This document shows, one piece after another, positions 62,701 to 64,000 of a stretch of 64,000 nt of DNA; position 1 is the stretch's first letter, and each line of letters begins with the position of its first letter. Both the position numbers and the translations under genes were made by a program. The stretch covers positions 64,775,176-64,839,175 of the forward strand of contig CM049316.1 of NCBI GenBank assembly GCA_026874595.1, in the 5' to 3' direction. The DNA is from Sipunculus nudus. Taxonomy: Eukaryota > Annelida > Sipuncula > Golfingiida > Sipunculidae. Below the pieces are notes generated by a model, which had not been told where the DNA came from, did no database searches, and saw only the letters and a list, made by a program, of their open reading frames with translations.

Positions 62701-62891
62701 GTACAGATTACCGCACAGTGGCTGCCTGTCAGCTGAAGATGAGAGAGATACTTGACAAGTCTGGAGGCCGGTACCACGCCACTGCTCAGCTGACGGGGCT
62801 GGTTGATAACGGAACAGGAATTAACTATGGAACAGTAGAGTACTGGGTCAGACTCAGGGTGCCGATGGACCAGGCCCTCAGACTCTACAAG
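14688..62891 (+). CDS. RPGRIP1L: RPGRIP1L (RPGRIP1-like, protein fantom), N-terminal 729 codons, 3' end off the window
   Basis: Twenty-one coding exons with consistent phases: 14688-14736, 17270-17402, 23141-23202, 24064-24161, 27823-27903, 28936-29009, 30409-30483, 32405-32477, 37251-37321, 44234-44339, 47821-47967, 48882-48955, 49403-49542, 52613-52719, 53819-53936, 54951-55069, 56272-56373, 58073-58141, 58876-58953, 59864-60049, 62667-62891. They total 2187 bases without a stop. Residues 17-80 carry the family N-terminus ([32 protein letters not shown]), residues about 90-570 a long coiled coil, and residues about 583-729 the first C2 domain. Known role: a scaffold of the ciliary transition zone that binds NPHP4 and gates membrane proteins; vertebrate mutations cause Joubert, Meckel and nephronophthisis 8 syndromes. 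The vertebrate protein is about 1,300 residues, so the second C2 and RPGR-interacting domains must lie to the right. Vertebrate RPGRIP1 is a paralogue; the sequence looks closer to RPGRIP1L. Confidence 0.95.
15370..15904 (+). repeat. Interspersed repeat ending in CTAG (copy 1)
   Basis: Contains TGTGTCATTTCATGTGAACG, two or three diverged internal blocks with TTTGACAAGTT and TTCAAGGTCAAAT, and ends AACCTCATTCTAG before T. Homologous to 55668-56212. Confidence 0.55.
16601..17192 (+). mobile_element. MITE family M, longest copy (592 bp)
   Basis: Starts AATTGACCAGACCATGAACT and ends GGATAGGTCAATT, a short terminal inverted repeat. Shared inner text includes TATTCATTCAATGAATAAT and CATAGACATGGAAGCCTTCT. 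Confidence 0.5.
17270..17402 (+). CDS. RPGRIP1L: RPGRIP1L exon, residues 17-61
   Basis: Acceptor CATTTTCAG, donor GTAAAC. It codes [18 protein letters not shown] and [13 protein letters not shown], the most conserved N-terminal block of the family. 133 bases (2 + 129 + 2). Confidence 0.95.
17866..18900 (+). repeat. Tandem unit repeat, about 170-190 bp units
   Basis: Four diverged units share CTTCTTCTC, CCAAATTGTTAAAT, TTTGTTCAAATGGTTT and GATTTTTGGCTGAGTTATG. One GGTGGCACCACC lies at about 18325. No coding potential seen. Confidence 0.5.
19440..19725 (+). repeat. Short degenerate tandem repeat (CACTCAGTGCAG)
   Basis: Variants of GGTCAAGAGTTCACTCAGTG and TTTGGCAGACTGC recur about every 40-60 bases. 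Confidence 0.4.
19800..20126 (+). repeat. Tandem repeat of about 130 bp carrying GGTGG-GCC-ACC
   Basis: Three units share ACAAGACTGGTGGCGCCACC (or a variant), GCAGTGTATGTCCCTGCTTA and a GATACATCAGCCT-like block. It abuts the family A element at 20127. Confidence 0.45.
20127..21672 (+). mobile_element. Helitron-like non-autonomous element, family A, plus copy
   Basis: Starts TTGTATCCACC after an A and ends with the hairpin AGTCG-CTTGT-CGACT, then ATATTCTAG, followed by T. The interior is a tandem array of roughly 280-290-bp dimeric units, each half with the palindrome GGTGGCGCCACC or a variant. It has no coding capacity. The same family is present inverted at 45535-46798. Confidence 0.6.
22109..23056. 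mobile_element. Non-autonomous terminal-inverted-repeat element (948 bp)
   Basis: The left end AAGGAGGTTACAGACTGGAG and its reverse complement at the right end form a roughly 22-bp terminal inverted repeat. GTTCAAA directly flanks both ends (22102-22108 and 23057-23063), a likely 7-bp target duplication. No transposase reading frame is visible inside. It sits in the RPGRIP1L intron just before the exon at 23141. Confidence 0.6.
23141..23202 (+). CDS. RPGRIP1L: RPGRIP1L exon, residues 61-81
   Basis: Acceptor TTTACAG, donor GTCAGT. It codes [18 protein letters not shown], continuing the conserved N-terminal helix. 62 bases. A transposon-like element ends only 84 bases upstream. Confidence 0.93.
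24064..24161 (+). CDS. RPGRIP1L: RPGRIP1L exon, residues 82-114
   Basis: Acceptor CTTTCAG, donor GTACAC. It codes [20 protein letters not shown], a heptad-like coiled coil that aligns with the family's EEMIEEL region. 98 bases, ending in phase 0. Confidence 0.92.
24880..25020 (+). repeat. 27-28-bp tandem repeat (CTAGACTGGTTTCCTCCTCA)
   Basis: About five copies of AATAAACTAGACTGGTTTCC with TCCTCAGC. An isolated related copy lies at 24205-24245. Confidence 0.6.
25206..26303 (-). pseudogene. hAT-type transposase / ZNF862-KIAA1586-like pseudogene, four exons
   Basis: Exon-like blocks 26303-26137, 26007-25855, 25738-25540 and 25387-25206 have GT-AG borders and compatible phases. They code, in order, [54 protein letters not shown] and [10 protein letters not shown]. 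The CERGFS motif with a following [10 protein letters not shown] segment is typical of the C-terminal dimerisation region of hAT transposases and of the domesticated ZNF862/KIAA1586-like proteins. A TGA at 25358-25356 interrupts the reading frame right after GFSAVK, so it is probably dead. The N-terminal zinc finger and catalytic core were not found. The family call is from motif recognition only. Confidence 0.6.
26970..27040 (+). repeat. Short tandem repeat (ATCGGCAAAAATAAAAGCGT) ending in a palindrome
   Basis: Three near copies of a 20-bp unit, then AGCGTAT/ATACGCT around GGTACC, just inside the right end of the hAT-like element. Confidence 0.55.
27186..27683 (+). repeat. CCGTCTATGATGG repeat family, copy 1
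   Basis: Begins CCGTCTATGACAGAACATAT, has ACTCACCATTTTTACTACAT blocks, and ends ATTTGCGGTGCTCTTGTTG. Homologous copies lie at 30595 and 44452. Confidence 0.55.
27823..27903 (+). CDS. RPGRIP1L: RPGRIP1L exon, residues 115-141
   Basis: Acceptor TTGAACAG, donor GTTAGT. It codes [20 protein letters not shown] and VPSRIDT, matching the conserved KQQL..QG.R.TPY..V.SRI motif. 27 whole codons. Confidence 0.92.
28000..28935. other. RPGRIP1L intron, nothing recognised
   Basis: AT-rich, with a moderately GC-rich patch at 28480-28740 that stays open in several frames but matches no family I know. Confidence 0.4.
28936..29009 (+). CDS. RPGRIP1L: RPGRIP1L exon, residues 142-166
   Basis: Acceptor ATTTTCAG, donor GTCAGT. 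It codes the poorly conserved linker [17 protein letters not shown] plus a proline/serine tail. It is accepted because borders and phase fit and it bridges two secure exons. Confidence 0.8.
29010..30408. other. RPGRIP1L intron, nothing recognised
   Basis: AT-rich sequence with short homopolymers; no feature supported. Confidence 0.5.
30409..30483 (+). CDS. RPGRIP1L: RPGRIP1L exon, residues 166-191
   Basis: Acceptor CCTGTAG, donor GTAAGT. It codes [19 protein letters not shown], matching the family's YGNSLLEEARGEI segment. 75 bases (1 + 72 + 2). Confidence 0.93.
30595..31338 (+). repeat. CCGTCTATGATGG repeat family, copy 2, with internal duplication
   Basis: Starts GCCTGTCAATGATGGGACAA plus a GTCTGTCT tract and ends GTTTGCAGTGCTCTTGTTTC. 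A block of about 190 bases with CTTGCGTAAGTTCGATTACT is present twice. Confidence 0.55.
32405..32477 (+). CDS. RPGRIP1L: RPGRIP1L exon, residues 191-215
   Basis: Acceptor TTTTTTCAG, donor GTAAGG. It codes [20 protein letters not shown] and LKEQ, an amphipathic coiled-coil segment. 73 bases, ending in phase 0. Confidence 0.92.
32979..34345 (+). repeat. GCTCAGCTGAC repeat family, copy 1
   Basis: After TTTTTA it starts GCTCAGCTGACTATAAGTCA (hairpin with TGAGC), then a CCGT microsatellite (33030-33085), then two diverged units around CCATAATCTCCTACCATGCC (33147) and CCCCAAAATCTCCTACCATA (33830). Confidence 0.5.
34346..36030. other. RPGRIP1L intron, mostly unrecognised
   Basis: AT-rich. A block at about 35860-35920 (CACAATTTTCAACCCCTCCT) resembles text at 31640 and 38560, suggesting another diverged interspersed repeat. 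Confidence 0.4.
36031..36601 (-). mobile_element. MITE family M, inverted copy
   Basis: Matches the 16601 copy on the minus strand, with AGTTCATGGTTAGGTCAGTT at the right border and TTCCATGTCTGTGGTTTGGG inside. Confidence 0.5.
37251..37321 (+). CDS. RPGRIP1L: RPGRIP1L exon, residues 216-239
   Basis: Acceptor TTTATCAG, donor GTGAGT. It codes [20 protein letters not shown], coiled coil. 71 bases; the split Arg codon joins the next exon. Confidence 0.9.
37322..39889. other. First part of the 6.9-kb RPGRIP1L intron
   Basis: A diverged repeat at about 38480-38610 (AATTGCAAATTTGAAACCCC) is shared with 31570-31690. The GC-richer stretch 38800-39660 has no recognisable gene apart from the SINE fragment. 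Confidence 0.4.
39455..39560 (-). mobile_element. tRNA-derived SINE fragment, minus strand
   Basis: On the minus strand, GGTCATGAGTTCAAATCTCA resembles a B box, with a weak A-box-like GTCTTGGGGCAGGG before it. Low conservation. Confidence 0.35.
39890..40160 (+). repeat. Interspersed repeat (TTACTCAAAAAGT), plus copy
   Basis: Order CTCCACCAAGGG, TGTCTGTTAGCAACATTACT, ATTATTGGGGTGATCC, ATGATCCAGGAATATTTTTT. An inverted copy lies at the window end. Confidence 0.55.
40451..41150 (+). repeat. Minisatellite, about 40-bp unit
   Basis: Roughly 16-17 units of CATGTGACCATGAGTGCATG followed by TATTATACATGTTATTTCAT, quite uniform between 40680 and 41020 and diverged at the edges. In the 6.9-kb RPGRIP1L intron. 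Confidence 0.75.
41390..41650 (+). repeat. GGACTTGGACTC repeat, copy 1
   Basis: Degenerate array of GACTTGGACTC and GACTCGGACTTG words with a middle block AAGGACTCGAGAAATC. The same order recurs at 59030. Confidence 0.5.
41660..43799. other. Last part of the 6.9-kb RPGRIP1L intron
   Basis: AT-rich, no recognisable gene or repeat beyond those listed. Confidence 0.45.
43800..44100 (+). repeat. GCTCAGCTGAC repeat family, short copy
   Basis: After ATTTTTA it starts GCTCAGCTGACAAAGTGATC with a matching TGAGC arm, then ATCCATCCGTC repeats. Truncated at the 3' side. It ends about 130 bases before the exon at 44234. Confidence 0.45.
44234..44339 (+). CDS. RPGRIP1L: RPGRIP1L exon, residues 239-274
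   Basis: Acceptor CACCACAG, donor GTCAGT. It codes [20 protein letters not shown] and further coiled coil, aligning with the family's SNIRDNVEMIKLHKQL. 106 bases. The intron before it is 6.9 kb, the largest between coding exons. Confidence 0.93.
44452..44820 (+). repeat. CCGTCTATGATGG repeat family, copy 3
   Basis: Starts GCCCGTCTATGATGGAACAT and ends CACCATTTATGGTGCTTTTG. It lies about 110 bases after the exon ending at 44339 and directly before the family B element. Confidence 0.55.
44971..47265 (+). mobile_element. Helitron-like non-autonomous element, family B (host of the nested insertion)
   Basis: Starts TTGTATCGCCAGACATAG after an A, with the hairpin CCAGAC-ATA-GTCTGG, and ends ACTAATGTCTAG followed by T. 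Two diverged internal units (about 45040-45530 and 46800-47230) share the text around TCTTGGATAGT and CATTGCCACTTGACAGTA. Family A is inserted between or within the units. An AT-only tract occupies 47049-47124. Confidence 0.5.
45535..46798 (-). mobile_element. Helitron-like non-autonomous element, family A, minus copy nested in family B
   Basis: Reading the minus strand it starts TTGTATCCGCC and ends CGACTACCCGTATTCTAG. Removing 45535-46798 joins two pieces of the host repeat into a sequence of exactly the same length as a related copy at about 45195-45221. This gives a clean A|T insertion site without target duplication, as expected of Helitrons. Confidence 0.65.
47821..47967 (+). CDS. RPGRIP1L: RPGRIP1L exon, residues 275-323
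   Basis: Acceptor TCTTACAG, donor GTATAT. 49 whole codons of coiled coil beginning [20 protein letters not shown], matching the family's LRISHDAL region. Confidence 0.93.
48295..48590. mobile_element. Fold-back MITE (296 bp near-palindrome)
   Basis: The two halves are inverted copies of each other over about 130 bases. They begin TAAAGGTAAGTAAAATTCTC on the left and TAAAGGTTAGTAAAATTCTC on the right (complement). TA at both borders fits a Tc1/mariner-type target duplication. The element is in the RPGRIP1L intron between 47967 and 48882. Confidence 0.65.
48882..48955 (+). CDS. RPGRIP1L: RPGRIP1L exon, residues 324-348
   Basis: Acceptor CACTGAAAG, preceded by a long T tract; donor GTAAGA. It codes [20 protein letters not shown], matching the family's LQDRINDLEKERELLKE. 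74 bases. Confidence 0.93.
49403..49542 (+). CDS. RPGRIP1L: RPGRIP1L exon, residues 348-395
   Basis: Acceptor CTGTTTCAG, donor GTAAGC. It codes [20 protein letters not shown], almost identical to the vertebrate [15 protein letters not shown] segment. 140 bases (1 + 138 + 1). Confidence 0.96.
49916..51965 (+). mobile_element. Helitron-like tandem-repeat element, family C, copy 1
   Basis: The 5' end is a hairpin, TGCCCCTGCCAC-AAA-GTGGCCGGGGCA, after an A. The 3' end has the hairpin TGTGTCG-TTC-CGACACA, then TCTAG and T. The interior has five units of 178-180 bp beginning near 50001, 50181, 50361, 50539 and 50718 (GTACGGACTTTTTTTCGCAA), then is interrupted by another element at 50912-51579 before diverged final units. 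It has no gene; open frames across the units are by-products of the repeat. Confidence 0.6.
50912..51579 (+). mobile_element. Helitron-like element, family D, nested in family C
   Basis: Begins GCCCTCAGCTCATAGGCTGA (hairpin with the following TGGGCT) after TTTTTA, continues into a CTGTCCGTCCGT microsatellite, and ends ATATTCTAG followed by T. Family C text resumes at TTTCGCAATGC immediately after it. Confidence 0.5.
51966..52315 (+). repeat. Second copy of the 54450 repeat, split by family C
   Basis: Shares GATTGCTCTCATG, CTGCAGATGTCTC and CATTAATTCCACGAATTTGC with the copy at 54450. Its probable left part (TTTGGGTTTGTCTGTC, about 49860-49915) lies on the other side of the family C insertion. 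Confidence 0.5.
52613..52719 (+). CDS. RPGRIP1L: RPGRIP1L exon, residues 395-430
   Basis: Acceptor CTTTGGCAG, donor GTCAGT. It codes [20 protein letters not shown], coiled coil. 107 bases, ending in phase 0. Confidence 0.93.
52980..53535 (+). repeat. Tandem repeat of about 145 bp
   Basis: About 3.5 units, marked by TTTCTCAAATTCACAG near 53143, 53287 and 53434 and by ACAGACCCATCCAGAAACCA. Confidence 0.55.
53819..53936 (+). CDS. RPGRIP1L: RPGRIP1L exon, residues 431-470
   Basis: Acceptor TCTTTCAG, donor GTATGA. It codes [20 protein letters not shown] and EFLQKVEDE, matching the family's ELSEALLLIKAQK. 118 bases. Confidence 0.93.
54450..54945 (+). repeat. Interspersed repeat ending at a RPGRIP1L splice acceptor
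   Basis: Opens with a TGTCTGTCTGTC tract. The body contains TTTACCTGCAGATGTCTC and ends CATTAATTCCACAAATTTGC. A related copy lies at 51966-52315. An internal stretch of about 78 bp is tandemly duplicated (54666-54822). The end is about 8 bases from the AG before 54951. Confidence 0.6.
54951..55069 (+). CDS. RPGRIP1L: RPGRIP1L exon, residues 470-509
   Basis: Acceptor TTATTTTCAG, donor GTAAGA. It codes [11 protein letters not shown] then [19 protein letters not shown], the best conserved coiled-coil block of the family. 119 bases. A repeat ends within about 10 bases of the acceptor, and the exon's 3' end is duplicated just downstream. Confidence 0.96.
55035..55195 (+). repeat. 73-bp tandem duplication of an exon end and its splice donor
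   Basis: The exon end AAGATAAACAAAGATTACCA plus GTAAGA and a CACACA tract recurs 73 bases later with AAGATAAACAAAGACTACCA, CAG and GTAAGA. A third, degraded unit follows (AACAAGATGATCAAGAC). Confidence 0.75.
55251..55640 (+). mobile_element. MITE family M, truncated copy
   Basis: Starts AATTGACCTATCCATGAACT and carries the CATTCAATGAATAATCATAA block. The far end is missing where the 55668 repeat begins. Confidence 0.45.
55668..56212 (+). repeat. Interspersed repeat ending in CTAG (copy 2)
   Basis: Same order of blocks as the copy at 15370 (TGTGTCATTTCTTGTGAAC to AACTCATTCTAG, then T). It appears to cut into the MITE that starts at 55251. Confidence 0.55.
56272..56373 (+). CDS. RPGRIP1L: RPGRIP1L exon, residues 510-543
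   Basis: Acceptor GTGTAACAG, donor GTAGGT. 34 whole codons: [20 protein letters not shown] then [13 protein letters not shown], strongly conserved in the family. Confidence 0.95.
57171..57370 (+). mobile_element. tRNA-derived SINE
   Basis: TAGCCTAGTGG is a full A-box match, and CAGTTCAAACCCCACTAG a B-box region, with tRNA-like spacing. The tail runs on for at least 100 bases. In an RPGRIP1L intron. Confidence 0.6.
58073..58141 (+). CDS. RPGRIP1L: RPGRIP1L exon, residues 544-566
   Basis: Acceptor ATTTTAG, donor GTAAGT. 23 codons, [20 protein letters not shown], matching the family's KLEAQLKDIAYGT end of the coiled coil. Confidence 0.94.
58250..58561 (-). mobile_element. MITE family M, internally deleted inverted copy (312 bp)
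   Basis: Both ends are kept (AATTGACATAACC and GATTAAGTCAATT) but about 280 bases of the middle are missing compared with the 16601 copy. Confidence 0.5.
58876..58953 (+). CDS. RPGRIP1L: RPGRIP1L exon, residues 567-592, start of C2
   Basis: Acceptor TACCTAG, donor GTAAGG. 26 codons with an acidic linker and [19 protein letters not shown], the first strand of the N-terminal C2 domain. Confidence 0.94.
59030..59490 (+). repeat. GGACTTGGACTC repeat, copy 2
   Basis: Words GGACTTGGACTC and GACTTGGACTTG flank a roughly 200-bp AT-rich insert (about 59125-59340). The GAGAAATCTGACTGAGTCCA block matches copy 1. Confidence 0.5.
59864..60049 (+). CDS. RPGRIP1L: RPGRIP1L exon, residues 593-654, C2 core
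   Basis: Acceptor ACATGTAG, donor GTAAGT. 62 codons with [19 protein letters not shown] and [20 protein letters not shown], typical of the first C2 domain of RPGRIP1-family proteins. Confidence 0.95.
60050..60714. other. RPGRIP1L intron before family C copy 2
   Basis: GC-richer than its surroundings between 60120 and 60480. It contains a B-box-like GGTTTTGAATCCAG at about 60266 but no convincing A box. Otherwise unrecognised. Confidence 0.35.
60715..62226 (+). mobile_element. Helitron-like tandem-repeat element, family C, copy 2
   Basis: Same hairpin 5' end and same TGTGTCG-TTC-CGACACA-TCTAG 3' end as the copy at 49916, in the same orientation 10.8 kb away. About eight units start near 60800, 60961, 61140, 61320, 61500, 61662, 61841 and 62014. 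Units become more diverged toward the 3' end. Confidence 0.6.
62667..62891 (+). CDS. RPGRIP1L: RPGRIP1L exon, residues 655-729, end of first C2; last exon in the window
   Basis: Acceptor GTTATAG, donor GTATGG. 75 codons, including [18 protein letters not shown] and [18 protein letters not shown]. The last 48 bases plus the donor are duplicated 122 bases downstream. No further exon was found to the window end. Confidence 0.95.
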
Positions 62892-63082
62892 GTATGGAGA
62901 CGGTGTCATCAATTTATCTTCTAGGGTGGGGGGTATAACTCAAAGGCATGGGAGGATAATCAATGTGGGTCAGACTCAGGGTGCCGATGGACCAGGCCCT
63001 CAGACTCTACAAGGTATGGAGATGGTGTCATCAATTTATCTTCTAGGGTGGGGGGTATAACTCAAAGGCATGGGAGGATAAT
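62844..63082 (+). repeat. 122-bp tandem duplication of an exon end and its splice donor
   Basis: 62844-62960 is repeated at 62966-63082 with a single mismatch seen (GACGGTG versus GATGGTG). The unit contains the last 48 bases of the RPGRIP1L exon, the donor and about 70 intron bases. Confidence 0.85.
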
Positions 63083-63699
63083 TTGACAACTTTTTATTGT
63101 CTGTGTAACTCATTAGTCAAATATATTACAATTAAGTATAAGGTTAAAAACATAAGGTACATGTTAATTCTAAACCAGGTTTAGATATAATATTTCATAG
63201 TAAACTCAGAAATGGAACCAAATTGTGTAATTCTAATAATTATATTATTTCCAATATATAATATTAGTCTGATTATCAGGGGGAGGGGTTATGATTTCAT
63301 TGACCAACCCCCCTCTCCCTTGCTAAAACAGGGGGGGGGGGATATATATCTCCATCACCCTCTGTACTGAAGCCCTGTATAGAGAGTTTAAATTTATTTG
63401 GTACCTGGCATTATTTCCTCCTTAAATATATGAGGCTGCTTGTAATAATAAACTGTTTTATGCAACTACCTACAGTGTCTAGCAAGTATATATCTGTAAA
63501 CTTTTTCTTTAAACTTCTTAAATTTAGTATTTCTTATCTGATTCACCTTTTTGTTTAGAAATTTTTCTTTTATTAATGCTTCATTAAATATATTAATATT
63601 AAGTTGCTACACAGCCTTTTAACAAGTGTGCTGTTGGTATAAGTTATAACATTTGTTTTTTATACAGACATTTCATACAATTCCTACTTTCATTGTTTT
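63083..63699. other. RPGRIP1L intron after the last exon in the window
   Basis: AT-rich with G and C runs near 63290-63340. No further RPGRIP1L exon is seen before the window end. Confidence 0.5.
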
Positions 63700-64000
63700 G
63701 GATAGAAAAAATCTTTTACAAGCTAGGTTTGTAAGATTTACCAATGGGTTTATTGCAAAGACAATGCAAACTAGAAATCTTCACTCAGTGAGCACAGGCC
63801 TCCACCAAGGCAGCTCATTTCTCCCATCTGACATTGTCAGAAATGTAGCATTTTCCCTTAAAAAAACTCCTGGATCCAGATGGTATTCCAGATCACCCCA
63901 ATAATTTGATCAATTGTTCATTGTCTTGGCCTAGCTATCCTGAAAATTGCATCCAAAACTGTAAGACACTTTTTGAGTAATGTTGCTAACAGACAAACAA
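63700..64000 (-). repeat. Interspersed repeat (TTACTCAAAAAGT), minus copy, cut by window edge
   Basis: The reverse complement carries TGTCTGTTAGCAACATTACT, ATTATTGGGGTGATC and TGGATCCAGGAGTTTTTTTA in the same order as 39890-40160. This explains the open frame seen here, so it is not the next RPGRIP1L exon. Confidence 0.6.

Noticed and set aside
63653-63904. Possible next RPGRIP1L exon after TTTTATACAG
   Set aside because: The translation does not match the family, and the stretch is an inverted copy of the repeat at 39890-40160.

Overview
This is a nuclear genome window from an animal, most likely a mollusc. The genes are split into small exons with GT-AG introns of 0.3 to 7 kb. DNA is AT-rich, and most intron sequence is made of interspersed and tandem repeat families of the kind common in bivalve and gastropod genomes. 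The species cannot be named from sequence alone. No bacterial-type genes, CRISPR arrays, rRNAs or functional tRNA genes were seen.

Layout. Positions 1-7230 (minus strand) hold the 5' two-fifths or so of ANKS6, an ankyrin-repeat/SAM cilium protein: a probable non-coding first exon (about 7118-7225) and seven coding exons between 5203 and 1. The gene runs off the left edge before the SAM domain. Positions 7230-8540 are the divergent regulatory region. Positions 8400-64000 (plus strand) hold RPGRIP1L: a possible non-coding first exon ending at 8535, then 21 coding exons from the ATG at 14688 to 62891. All exon phases agree and give 729 codons of coiled coil plus the first C2 domain. The second C2 and RPGR-interacting domains lie beyond the right edge.

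How the genes fit together. In humans RPGRIP1L (transition zone, NPHP8) and ANKS6 (inversin compartment, NPHP16) are both nephronophthisis/ciliopathy genes but are unlinked, and human RPGRIP1L is head-to-head with FTO. Here the two ciliary genes are head-to-head with about 1.2 kb between their inferred first exons, which suggests shared regulation.

Mobile DNA. Introns contain nested elements whose ends look Helitron-like (A before the 5' end, CTAG then T at the 3' end). One insertion can be checked against a same-length empty site inside the window. Other elements are a roughly 2 kb hAT-like relic with a four-exon transposase pseudogene, a 948-bp terminal-inverted-repeat element, a 296-bp fold-back element, a four-copy MITE family, and several tRNA-derived SINEs. 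The most striking non-coding signal is a complete hammerhead ribozyme fold on the minus strand at 12655-12702. Two RPGRIP1L exons have had their 3' ends and splice donors tandemly duplicated into the following intron.
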